The notes beneath the pieces were generated by a model. That model saw only the letters and a list, made by a program, of their open reading frames with translations, did no database searches and was not told where the DNA came from. A stretch of DNA of 64,000 nucleotides from Croceibacterium segetis (GTDB lineage: Bacteria; Pseudomonadota; Alphaproteobacteria; Sphingomonadales; Sphingomonadaceae). A program made the position numbers and the translations under genes. Every line of letters begins with the position of its first letter. Position 1 is the stretch's first letter. The DNA lies in the NCBI RefSeq assembly GCF_011320115.1, contig NZ_JAANOZ010000014.1, forward strand, positions 1-64,000. Reading direction: 5' to 3'. This document shows, in pieces, positions 16,476 to 24,299 of this stretch.

Positions 16476-17686
16476 GCGAGCACCTGACGATCGGATTCCT
16501 TCCGCTCGTGGATGCCTGCCTGCCGATCCTCGCGGCCGAGCACGGCTTCGCCGCCGAGGAAGGCCTCGAGCTCGCTTTCGTGCGCGACGTGAGCTGGGCG
16601 ACGGTGCTCGACCGGCTGCTCTACGGCCATTCCGACGCCGCGCATCTGCTCGCGCCGCTGGCGATCGCCACGACGCTTGGCCGCGGGCGGCCGGCGCAGC
16701 CCCTCGTGGCCCCGTTCGTGCTCGGTCTGAACGGCAACGCGATCACCTTCTCTCCCGAACTCGCGCAAGCGGTCGGCGCACCACAAGGCAAGCTTGGCGA
16801 TCCCCTCGCCATCGGCCAAGCCCTGGCCGTCGAGGCCAAGCGTCTCGCCGCCGTCGGGCGCAAGCTGCGCTTCGGCGTCGTCCACCGCTATTCGAGCCAC
16901 AACTACATGTTGCGCTACTGGCTCGCCGCCTGCGGCATTGCGCCCGACCTCGACGTCGAGATTGTCACCGTCGCCCCGCCGTTCGTCGCCGACGCCCTCG
17001 CCAGTGGAGAGATCGACGGGAGCTGCGTCGGCGAGCCGTGGAACAGCGTCGCGGTCGAGCGCGGCGTGGGCCGGATCGTTCTCGCCACCGCGCAGATTTG
17101 GCGGCGCGGAGTCGAGAAGGTCCTCGCCCTGCGAGAAAGCCGGCTGGACGAGCGGCGCGACGCAATCGAGGCGCTGATTCGGGCGATGCGCAAGGCCGGC
17201 GCGCATTTCGTCGATCCGGCGAATTGGCAGGCCAACGCCGCCATCCTCGCCGGCCCGCGTTATCTCGACGCGAGCGCCGAGCTGATCCTGCGGGCGATCT
17301 CCGACCGCCTGGTGCTCGCGCAAGGCTCCGCCGCCATCCATTATCCCGATTTCATGTTCCAGCACCGCGAGGCGGCAAACTTTCCGTGGGTCAGCCAGGC
17401 CGAGTGGCTCTACACGCAGATGGTTCGCTGGGACGGCACGGGCTTCGAGCCGGACGAAGCGGAAAAGGCCGCGCGAGTGTTCCGCCCCGACGTCTACCGC
17501 AGCGCCCTGGCCGGCACCGGCGATCTTCTGCCCGGCGCCAGCTCCAAGGTCGAAGGCAGCCTCGACAGGACAACGGCGGTCACCGCGCAACAAGGCACGA
17601 TCGTGCTCGAGCAGAACAGCTTCTTCGACGGGCGCAGCTTCGATCCCGATGATTTACCCGGGTATCTCGCGAGCTTGGCAGGCTAA
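16472..17686 (+). CDS. nasS: NasS, nitrate/nitrite sensor (NrtA-like, cytoplasmic)
   Basis: The 404-residue product has the NrtA/CmpA solute-binding fold (LTIGFLPLVDACLPILAAEH; GEIDGSCVGEPWNSVAV) but no signal peptide or lipobox. That is the difference between the cytoplasmic sensor NasS and the secreted transporter subunit NrtA. In the known mechanism NasS sequesters NasT and releases it when nitrate or nitrite binds. It shares long similarity with the lipoprotein encoded at 17898, consistent with descent by duplication. It is translationally coupled to nasT, as expected for a stoichiometric sensor-effector pair. Confidence 0.92.
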   Translation: MSEHLTIGFLPLVDACLPILAAEHGFAAEEGLELAFVRDVSWATVLDRLLYGHSDAAHLLAPLAIATTLGRGRPAQPLVAPFVLGLNGNAITFSPELAQAVGAPQGKLGDPLAIGQALAVEAKRLAAVGRKLRFGVVHRYSSHNYMLRYWLAACGIAPDLDVEIVTVAPPFVADALASGEIDGSCVGEPWNSVAVERGVGRIVLATAQIWRRGVEKVLALRESRLDERRDAIEALIRAMRKAGAHFVDPANWQANAAILAGPRYLDASAELILRAISDRLVLAQGSAAIHYPDFMFQHREAANFPWVSQAEWLYTQMVRWDGTGFEPDEAEKAARVFRPDVYRSALAGTGDLLPGASSKVEGSLDRTTAVTAQQGTIVLEQNSFFDGRSFDPDDLPGYLASLAG

Positions 17687-17690
17687 ATCG

Positions 17691-17705
17691 TGCTGCGCTG
17701 CAAAA
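17691..17705 (+). promoter_or_regulatory. Motif TGCTGCGCTGCAAAA before the nrtA leader
   Basis: This 15-base element occurs with a single mismatch before the nirB leader (26583-26597) and lies at the 5' edge of both leaders, four bases after the nasS stop here. It may mark a promoter or activator site such as a general nitrogen regulator. Its role is unknown. Confidence 0.4.
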
Positions 17706-17758
17706 TGCGCTTTACGCACCTGCAGCAATGTGGATATTAGGCGGCGACTCGGGGGCCA

Positions 17759-17863
17759 CCGTCCAAGGAAGGACGGGCGAACGGCCGCGGATCACTCAGC
17801 AACAGTGTGTGGCAACGGTGCCGCCCGATCAGGTCCTTCGGACCGATGTCGAGGCGGCATTTT
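17759..17863 (+). promoter_or_regulatory. ANTAR-responsive leader RNA of the nrt operon
   Basis: Hairpin 1 has arms 17759-17764 and 17771-17776 (CCGTCC/GGACGG) with hexaloop AAGGAA. Hairpin 2 has arms 17809-17813 and 17820-17824 (GTGGC/GCCGC, one G-U pair) with hexaloop AACGGT (17814-17819). Both loops have A at position 1 and G at 4, the bases conserved in ANTAR RNA targets. The 3' arm of hairpin 2 is also the 5' arm of the terminator at 17820-17863, so NasT binding should allow readthrough into nrtA. Confidence 0.82.
17820..17863 (+). terminator. Leader terminator before nrtA
   Basis: GCCGCC (17820-17825) pairs with GGCGGC (17853-17858), enclosing an inner GGTC/GACC hairpin, and is followed by ATTTT. 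Its 5' arm overlaps the 3' arm of the second ANTAR hairpin, so the two structures exclude each other. The T-run is short, so termination may be partial. Confidence 0.7.
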
Positions 17864-17897
17864 CGCGTTGTTCGCTCACGATGGAAAGGGCGGTTGA

Positions 17898-19334
17898 ATG
17901 CGGACGTTTGAGGAGGCCTTTCGCGGGGCCAGGTTTGCGGGCCTGATCAGCTCGGTGGCGTTGGGCCTTGTGCTCGCGGGTTGCGGCAGCAAGTCCGCTT
18001 CCGGCGACAGCGGCGGGGCGGTCGCCGCGGCCACCACGGTGGAAGGCGCGATCGAGAAGCCCAACCTCAAGCTCGGCTTCATCAAGCTGACCGACATGGC
18101 CCCGCTGGCGATCGCCAAGGAAAAGGGTTTCTTCGCCGAGGAAGGACTCAACGTCACGCTCGAGCCGCAGGCGAACTGGAAAGTCCTGCTCGACGGGGTC
18201 ATCGGCGGTCAGCTCGACGGCGCGCACATGCTCGCCGGACAGCCGCTGGCGGCAACGATCGGCTACGGCACCAAGGCCGACCTCATTGCCCCGCTAAGCC
18301 TCGATCTCAACGGTAATGCGATCACGGTGTCGAACAAGGTCTGGGCCCAGATCAGCCCGTCGCTGCCGCACGAAGGCGGCAAGCCCAAGCATCCAATCTC
18401 CGCCGCCGCGCTCAAGCCGGTCGTCGCCAGCTACCGGCAGCAGGGCAAGCCGTTCAAGATGGGCATGGTGTTCCCGGTGAGCACCCACAATTACGAGTTG
18501 CGCTACTGGCTTGCCGCGGGCGGCCTCAAGCCGGGTTACTACACGCCTGGCGACGTCGGCGGCACCGTCGACGCCGACGTGCAGCTTTCGGTCACTCCGC
18601 CGCCGCAGATGCCCGCGACGCTCGAAGCCGGCACGATCGACGGGTACTGCGTCGGCGAGCCGTGGAACCAGGCGGCGGTGCAGAAGAAAATCGGCGTGCC
18701 GGTGATTACCGACGACGAGATCTGGCACGACAATCCGGAAAAGGTTCTCGGCCTGAGGAAGGACTTCGCCGAGAAGTATCCGGCGACCACCGCCGCGCTG
18801 CTGCGCGCGGTGATCAGGGCGCAGCAGTGGCTCGACGCTGATGGCGGCGCCAACCGCGCCGAAGCGGTCAAGATCCTCAGCCAGCCGAACTACGTCGGCG
18901 CCGATGCGAAGGTGATCGCCGCCTCCATGACCGGCCAGTTCACCTTCGCGCCCGGTGACACCCGCCCGGCGCCGGGTTTCAATGTCTTTTTCGACAAGTT
19001 CGCCGGCTACCCGTTCTATTCCGACGCGGTCTGGTACCTCACGCAGATGCGCCGCTGGGGGCAGATCGCCGGCGACGAGCCCGATCAGTGGTACTTCGAC
19101 ACCGCCAAGTCGGTCTATCGCCCCGACCTCTATCTCGCCGCCGCCAACAAGCTCGTCGCCGACGGCAAGATTCCGAAAGCCTCGGTGCCGGCGACCGACG
19201 GCTACCGCGGGCCGCAGGGCGGCTTCATCGACGGGGTCACTTACGACGGCAAGCACCCTAACGACTATCTCGGCAAGTTCAGCATCGGGCTCAAGAAGGG
19301 CCAGACCGTGACCGCCGCGGGCGTGAGCGGCTGA
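17898..19334 (+). CDS. nrtA: NrtA-like nitrate-binding lipoprotein of ABC importer
   Basis: This 478-residue protein has a lipoprotein signal ([18 protein letters not shown]; lipobox Cys near residue 31), then a CmpA/NrtA-type binding domain ([40 protein letters not shown]). It would capture nitrate or nitrite in the periplasm and deliver it to the permease. A polar linker of about 20 residues separates the anchor from the domain. An AAGGGCGG ribosome site precedes the ATG. The gene lies 34 bases behind the leader terminator and is the first gene under NasT control. Confidence 0.9.
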   Translation: MRTFEEAFRGARFAGLISSVALGLVLAGCGSKSASGDSGGAVAAATTVEGAIEKPNLKLGFIKLTDMAPLAIAKEKGFFAEEGLNVTLEPQANWKVLLDGVIGGQLDGAHMLAGQPLAATIGYGTKADLIAPLSLDLNGNAITVSNKVWAQISPSLPHEGGKPKHPISAAALKPVVASYRQQGKPFKMGMVFPVSTHNYELRYWLAAGGLKPGYYTPGDVGGTVDADVQLSVTPPPQMPATLEAGTIDGYCVGEPWNQAAVQKKIGVPVITDDEIWHDNPEKVLGLRKDFAEKYPATTAALLRAVIRAQQWLDADGGANRAEAVKILSQPNYVGADAKVIAASMTGQFTFAPGDTRPAPGFNVFFDKFAGYPFYSDAVWYLTQMRRWGQIAGDEPDQWYFDTAKSVYRPDLYLAAANKLVADGKIPKASVPATDGYRGPQGGFIDGVTYDGKHPNDYLGKFSIGLKKGQTVTAAGVSG

Positions 19335-19363
19335 TCGGCCCGATGAGTGACAGGAGCGTTTCC

Positions 19364-20413
19364 ATGGCCACCGCATTCGTCGACCTCGATGAGCCCGATG
19401 AAGCCGAGGAGTTCGCTCTCCCGACTTCATCGGCCCCGGCGCCGACCAGCATGAAGGCTGCGCCCGAGCGCCGGCCGGACCGGCTGACGGGAGCGCTTGC
19501 GGCGCTGCTCAAGAGCATCGCCGCGCCGCTTGCCGGGATCGCCGCGTTCCTGGCGCTGTGGGCGATGCTCGCGCCGCAAGTCGACACCTCGCTCGGCGCC
19601 CTGCCGGGCCCGGTCGAGGTCGCCGAGCAGGGTGCCGGCCTCTACGGCGAATGGCGCGCGGCGAAGCACGACGAAAGCGTGTTCTACGAGCGGCAGGACG
19701 CCGCCAACACAGCGGCCATCGCCGCCGGCAATCCGGCCGGGGTGCGGCATTTCGAATATGCCGGCACGCCGACTTTCGTCGACCAGATACTGACCTCGCT
19801 CAAGACGGCGGCACTCGGCTTCGTGCTGGCGACGCTGGTGGCTGTGCCGATCGGCCTCGTCTGCGGGCTCTCCCCGGCGGTCAACGCGGCGATCAACCCG
19901 CTGGTCCAGATCATGAAGCCGGTCAGCCCTCTGGCCTGGCTGCCGATCGTGACGATGGTGGTTTCCGCTACCGTCACCAGCGCCGACCCGATGCTAGCCA
20001 AGAGCTTCGTCATCTCGGCGATCGTGGTCATGCTGTGTTCGCTGTGGCCGACGCTGATCAACACCGCGGTCGGCACCGCAAGCATCGACAAGGACCTGCT
20101 CAATGTCGGCCGCGTGCTCAAGCTCGGCTGGTTCGCCAAGCTCACCCGGCTCGTTCTGCCGGCCTCGCTACCGTACATCTTCACCGGCATGCGGCTATCG
20201 CTTGGGGTCGGCTGGATGGTGCTGATCGCGGCCGAGATGCTCGCCCAGAACCCCGGGCTCGGCAAGTTCGTGTGGGACGAGTTCCAGAACGGCAGCTCGC
20301 AGAGCCTCGCCCGGATCATGTTCGCCGTGGTGGTGATCGGCTTCATCGGCTTCGCGCTCGACCGGGTGATGATGGCGCTCCAGGCGTTCGTTTCGAAGAA
20401 CCGGATCGCCTGA
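19364..20413 (+). CDS. nrtB: NrtB-like nitrate ABC transporter permease
   Basis: I choose ATG 19364 because AGGAG lies seven bases upstream; ATG 19343 would add seven residues. The 349-residue permease has a long polar N-terminal tail (to about residue 50), one helix (LAGIAAFLALWAMLAP), a periplasmic loop of about 70 residues, then the BPD_transp_1 core with the cytoplasmic EAA-type loop (SIDKDLLNVGRVLKLGWFAK) and GMRLSLGVGWMVLIAAEMLA. This matches NrtB/TauC-type permeases. It forms the membrane channel for NrtA cargo and overlaps the ATPase gene. Confidence 0.9.
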   Translation: MATAFVDLDEPDEAEEFALPTSSAPAPTSMKAAPERRPDRLTGALAALLKSIAAPLAGIAAFLALWAMLAPQVDTSLGALPGPVEVAEQGAGLYGEWRAAKHDESVFYERQDAANTAAIAAGNPAGVRHFEYAGTPTFVDQILTSLKTAALGFVLATLVAVPIGLVCGLSPAVNAAINPLVQIMKPVSPLAWLPIVTMVVSATVTSADPMLAKSFVISAIVVMLCSLWPTLINTAVGTASIDKDLLNVGRVLKLGWFAKLTRLVLPASLPYIFTGMRLSLGVGWMVLIAAEMLAQNPGLGKFVWDEFQNGSSQSLARIMFAVVVIGFIGFALDRVMMALQAFVSKNRIA

Positions 20414-22083
20414 TGATGCGCGCGCCGATCCTCTCGCTCGCGGGCGTGGCCAAGTCCTACGGCGGCACCGATGTGCTGGGCGGCATCGATCTCGAAGTCG
20501 GCGAGGGCGAGTTCGTCGCCATCCTCGGCTTCTCGGGCGCCGGCAAGACCACGCTGATCAACGCCATCGCCGGGCTGATCGAGCCCGACGAAGGCATGAT
20601 CCTGCTGCGCGGCAAGCCGATCCAGGGCCCGGACAAGGAACGCGGCCTGGTGTTCCAGTCGTACTCGCTGTTCCCCTGGCTGACCGTGCAGCAGAACGTC
20701 GCGCTGGCGGTCGACGCGGTCCACAAGGACAAGAGCCGGGCCGAGCGGGCGGCGCTGGTCAGGCAGAAGGTTGAGCTGGTCGGCCTCGCCCATGCCATGG
20801 AGCGCAAGCCGGCGCAGCTTTCGGGCGGCATGCGCCAGCGCGTTGCGGTCGCCCGCGCCCTGGCCATGGAACCCGAGATCCTGCTGATGGACGAGCCGCT
20901 CTCGGCGCTCGACGCGCTCACCCGCGGCAAGCTGCAGGACGAGATCGAACGCATCCGCAAGGAAGAACGCCGCACGATCCTGCTCGTCACCAACGACGTC
21001 GACGAGGCGCTGCTGCTGGCCGACCGGATCGCGGTGCTAACTCCGGCGCCGGCCGCCCGGATCGGGCGGATGTTCGACGTCGATGTGGCCCGCCCGCGCG
21101 ACCGCGAGGCGGTCAACGACGATCCGCGCTACCAGGCGCTGCGCAAGCGGATCGTCTCCTATCTCGGTTCGCTCAACGCCGAGAGCGGAAACGCCGGCGA
21201 CAGCTCGGTCGATCTGCCCAACGTGACCCCGCTCGACCTCGCGCCTCCGCCACAGGCCTACCGCGACGCCGCGCAAAGCGCGGTCACTGCGCGCTACCTC
21301 GAGTTCTTCAAGCTCGACAAGGTCTACCCGACGCCGAAGGGCCCGCTGACCGTGGTCGAGGACTTCAACCTGCTGATGGACCGCGGCGAGTTCGTTTCGC
21401 TGATCGGCCATTCGGGCTGCGGCAAGTCCACCGTGCTGACGATGGCCGCGGGCCTCAACGAGATCAGCAAGGGCGGCATCGTCCTCGACAACCGTGAGAT
21501 CACCGCCGCCGGGCCGGACAAGGCGGTGGTGTTCCAGGCTCCGAGCCTGATGCCGTGGCTGACCGCGCGCGAGAACGTCGCGCTCGGCGTCGAGCGGGTC
21601 TATCCACACGCCGCCAGGAGAGCCCGGCGTGACATCGTCGACTACTATCTCGAGCGCGTCGGCCTCGGCGAAGCCAAGGACAAGCTCGCCGCCGAGCTCT
21701 CGAACGGCATGCGCCAGCGCGTCGGCATCGCCCGCGCCTTCGCCCTCAGCCCGCGGCTGCTGCTGCTCGACGAGCCTTTCGGGATGCTCGACAGCCTGAC
21801 CCGCTGGGACCTGCAGGACGTGCTGGTCGAAGTGTGGAACCGCACCAAGGTCACCGCGATCATGGTCACCCACGACGTCGACGAGGCGATCCTGCTGGCC
21901 GACCGGGTAGTGATGATGACCAACGGCCCCAACGCCACCATCGGCAAGATTCTCCAAGTGGACCTGCCGCGCCCGCGCGATCGCAAGGCGCTGCTCGATC
22001 ACCCGAAGTTCTACCGCTACCGCCAGGAAGTCCTGCACTTCCTCGCCGAATACGATCACGGGCCGGCCGCAAAGGCCGCCTGA
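20413..22083 (+). CDS. Fused double ATPase of nitrate ABC importer (NrtC/NrtD-like)
   Basis: The 556-residue protein starts in an ATGA overlap with nrtB and contains two complete ABC ATPase domains. Domain 1 (about 5-255) has GFSGAGKTT, LSGGMRQRVAVARAL and ILLMDEP. Domain 2 (about 300-545) has GHSGCGKST, LSNGMRQRVGIARAF and LLLLDEP. Thus both nucleotide-binding subunits sit on one chain. In domain 1 the switch (H-loop) His is replaced: the sequence is LVTNDVDEA, against MVTHDVDEA in domain 2, so one ATP site may be catalytically weak. It energises nitrate uptake. Confidence 0.9.
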   Translation: MMRAPILSLAGVAKSYGGTDVLGGIDLEVGEGEFVAILGFSGAGKTTLINAIAGLIEPDEGMILLRGKPIQGPDKERGLVFQSYSLFPWLTVQQNVALAVDAVHKDKSRAERAALVRQKVELVGLAHAMERKPAQLSGGMRQRVAVARALAMEPEILLMDEPLSALDALTRGKLQDEIERIRKEERRTILLVTNDVDEALLLADRIAVLTPAPAARIGRMFDVDVARPRDREAVNDDPRYQALRKRIVSYLGSLNAESGNAGDSSVDLPNVTPLDLAPPPQAYRDAAQSAVTARYLEFFKLDKVYPTPKGPLTVVEDFNLLMDRGEFVSLIGHSGCGKSTVLTMAAGLNEISKGGIVLDNREITAAGPDKAVVFQAPSLMPWLTARENVALGVERVYPHAARRARRDIVDYYLERVGLGEAKDKLAAELSNGMRQRVGIARAFALSPRLLLLDEPFGMLDSLTRWDLQDVLVEVWNRTKVTAIMVTHDVDEAILLADRVVMMTNGPNATIGKILQVDLPRPRDRKALLDHPKFYRYRQEVLHFLAEYDHGPAAKAA

Positions 22084-22102
22084 CCCCTGGGAGGGGGAGC
22101 CC

Positions 22103-22181
22103 CGCGGCAACGACGCCGCGCGGGTTGGATGAACCAGACAGCTGGGGTTTCCCGGCAAACCGGCGGGCAACGGCGCTCGCC
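22103..22181 (+). promoter_or_regulatory. Third tandem hexaloop hairpin pair (ANTAR-like), before the porin gene
   Basis: Hairpin 1: arms 22103-22108 and 22115-22120 (CGCGGC/GCCGCG) with hexaloop AACGAC. Hairpin 2: arms 22162-22168 and 22175-22181 (GGCGGGC/GCTCGCC, one G-U pair) with hexaloop AACGGC, the same loop as in the nirB leader. Both loops have A1 and G4. It lies in the 155-base gap between the ATPase and porin genes. No T-rich terminator follows, so any control would work differently from the other two leaders. Confidence 0.6.
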
Positions 22182-22238
22182 TCTCATGACCGGAATTCGG
22201 TCGCGGGCCTTGCACGGCCCGAACAGGGAGGTGAAGTC

Positions 22239-23453
22239 ATGCGTTGCAAATTCAGTTTGTTGGCCGCCGCTGCCATCGCCGTTTCGGCCTCGCCCGCGCT
22301 CGCGGCGCCGGGCGATCCGATCGCGCTTTCCGACAGCGTCTCGCTCAAGCTCCTGGCCAACGCCCGGCTACGCTACGAACTCGTCGACCAGGTCAACCAG
22401 CCTGACGAGGCGGAAGCGCTCACCTTTCGCCTCCGGGCCGGGACCGAAATCAAGGCCGGCGACTTCTCGCTGCTGGCGGAAGGCGAAGGCACCGCCGAGG
22501 TGACCAGGCGATACAACGACACGCTGCCGGGCAACGGGATCGAGCCCTACCCGGTGGTCGCCGATCCCAAGAACCTCGAGCTGAACCGGCTGCAGGCATC
22601 GTACATGCACAAGGGCACCGGCGTGACGGTCGGCCGCCAGCGGATCATTCTCGACGACGCCCGCTTCGTCGGCAACGTCGGCTGGCGGCAGAACGAGCAG
22701 ACGTTCGACGCGGTGCGCGGCCAGGCCAAGATCGGCCCGGTCACGCTCGACGCGACCTATTCGGACTCGCAGCGCACCGTGTTCGGCGTTCACAGCCCGA
22801 ACGAGCACTTCGACGGCGACCTGGTGCTGCTCAACGGCGGGATCAAGCTGCCCGCGGCGGAGGCCAAGGCCTTCGCCTACCTCATCGACTACGACACCCG
22901 CGTCGCCTCCTCGAGCCAGACTTACGGAGTGCTCGTCACCGGCGGGATCACGATCCCCGCGGTCGGCAAGCTCAAGGTCCTCGCAAGCTATGCCCGGCAA
23001 AGCGATTACGGCGCCAATCCGGTCAGCTACAGCGCCGACTACATCAACGCGCAGCTCGGCCTCGGTCTGTTCGGCTTCGATCTGATCGGCGGCTACGAGC
23101 AGCTCGGCAGCGATGGCGGGGTCGCGGCCTTCCAGACCCCGCTGGCGACGCTCCACGCCTTCAACGGCTGGGCCGATATGTTCCTGACTACGCCCGCCAA
23201 GGGCTTGCGCGATTATTACGCCACGGTCGGACACAAGTTCGCCGTGCCCGCCCTGCCCGGGCTCACCGCCAACGTCACCTATCATCAGTTCGACAGCGAT
23301 GTCGGCGGCCTCGACTACGGCTCCGAGTGGGATGCCTCGCTCGGCTCCAAGCTCGGCCCGGTTGGGCTGCTGGCGAAATACGCGAACTACCAGGCCGACG
23401 GGTTCGCGGTCGATACCGAAAAATTCTGGCTCCAAGCTGAAGTCGGCTTCTGA
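22239..23453 (+). CDS. Outer-membrane beta-barrel porin (alginate-export superfamily type)
   Basis: A 404-residue exported protein: the signal peptide MRCKFSLLAAAAIAVSASPA is followed by a mature chain of alternating polar and hydrophobic strands ending in an aromatic residue (FWLQAEVGF), as outer-membrane barrels do. Blocks such as LKLLANARLRYELVDQVNQ and VGRQRIILDDARFVGNVGWR are typical of the alginate-export-like porin group. A strong GGGAGG ribosome site precedes the ATG. Lying between the nitrate ABC importer and the nitrite channel gene, it probably lets nitrate or nitrite cross the outer membrane. Confidence 0.75.
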   Translation: MRCKFSLLAAAAIAVSASPALAAPGDPIALSDSVSLKLLANARLRYELVDQVNQPDEAEALTFRLRAGTEIKAGDFSLLAEGEGTAEVTRRYNDTLPGNGIEPYPVVADPKNLELNRLQASYMHKGTGVTVGRQRIILDDARFVGNVGWRQNEQTFDAVRGQAKIGPVTLDATYSDSQRTVFGVHSPNEHFDGDLVLLNGGIKLPAAEAKAFAYLIDYDTRVASSSQTYGVLVTGGITIPAVGKLKVLASYARQSDYGANPVSYSADYINAQLGLGLFGFDLIGGYEQLGSDGGVAAFQTPLATLHAFNGWADMFLTTPAKGLRDYYATVGHKFAVPALPGLTANVTYHQFDSDVGGLDYGSEWDASLGSKLGPVGLLAKYANYQADGFAVDTEKFWLQAEVGF

Positions 23454-23468
23454 CGAAGGAGGTTACCC

Positions 23469-24299
23469 ATGTCCTATCTCGCGCCTAGTGAATTCGTCGC
23501 CAAGCTCGTCGACGCGGGCGAATCCAAGATCTTCATGTCGACCAAGGACACGCTGATCCGCGCCTATATGGCCGGGGCCACGCTGGCCCTGGCCGCCGCC
23601 TTCGCGGTCCAGATCAACGTCTCGACTGGGCAGCCGCTCGCCGGCGCGGTGCTGTTCCCTGTGGGCTTCTGCATCCTCTACCTGCTCGGCTACGACCTGC
23701 TCACCGGGGTCTTCGTGCTCGCCCCGCTGGCGGTGTGGGACAAGCGGCCCGGCTGCACCTGGGGCGGCGTGCTGCGCAACTGGGGGCTGGTGTTCACCGG
23801 CAACTTCGCCGGCGCGCTGACTTGCGCGCTGATGATGGCGATCTACTACACCTACGGCTTCTCGACCGAGCCGGACGCAGTCGGCACCAAGCTCGCCGGA
23901 ATCGGCGTCGCGCGGACGCTCGGTTACGCCAAATACGGGTTCGCCGGCTGGATGACGATCTTCGTGCGCGGGATGCTGTGCAACTGGATGGTCTCGACCG
24001 GCGTGGTCGGGGCGACCGTCTCGACCAACGTGTCGGGCAAGGTGATCGCCATGTGGATGCCCATCATGCTGTTCTTCTACATGACCTTCGAGCACTCGAT
24101 CGTGAACATGTTCCTGTTCCCGACCGCACTGATGATGCACGGCGCGTTCTCGCTCGGCGACTACTTCGTGTGGAACGAGATTCCGACCGTGCTTGGCAAC
24201 ATGGTCGGCGGGATCACCTTCACCGGGTTGATGCTCTATTCGACGCACTACAAGACGTCGAAGAGCCGCAAGCCGATGGACCTCAAGGTTGCCGCCTGA
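23469..24299 (+). CDS. Formate/nitrite transporter (FNT) family channel, NirC-like
   Basis: The 276-residue protein has six membrane helices and the FNT signature, with the central conserved His in MTFEHSIVNMF and the Lys of the N-terminal STKDTLIRAY loop. FNT pentamers conduct formate, nitrite or similar monovalent anions. Here, between nitrate uptake genes and nirBD, nitrite is the likely cargo. A near-perfect AAGGAGG site lies seven bases before the ATG, suggesting high expression. It is 15 bases behind the porin gene, so the two are cotranscribed. Confidence 0.9.
   Translation: MSYLAPSEFVAKLVDAGESKIFMSTKDTLIRAYMAGATLALAAAFAVQINVSTGQPLAGAVLFPVGFCILYLLGYDLLTGVFVLAPLAVWDKRPGCTWGGVLRNWGLVFTGNFAGALTCALMMAIYYTYGFSTEPDAVGTKLAGIGVARTLGYAKYGFAGWMTIFVRGMLCNWMVSTGVVGATVSTNVSGKVIAMWMPIMLFFYMTFEHSIVNMFLFPTALMMHGAFSLGDYFVWNEIPTVLGNMVGGITFTGLMLYSTHYKTSKSRKPMDLKVAA

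Noticed and set aside
17660-17705. Sigma-54 promoter before the nrtA leader
   Set aside because: A TTGGCAG-like -24 exists near the nasS stop, but no GC dinucleotide lies at the required distance for a -12 element.
22182-22238. Terminator for the third hexaloop element (GGGCC/GGCCC hairpin near 22205)
   Set aside because: No T-run follows and its arms do not overlap the second hexaloop hairpin, so it does not fit the antitermination layout.
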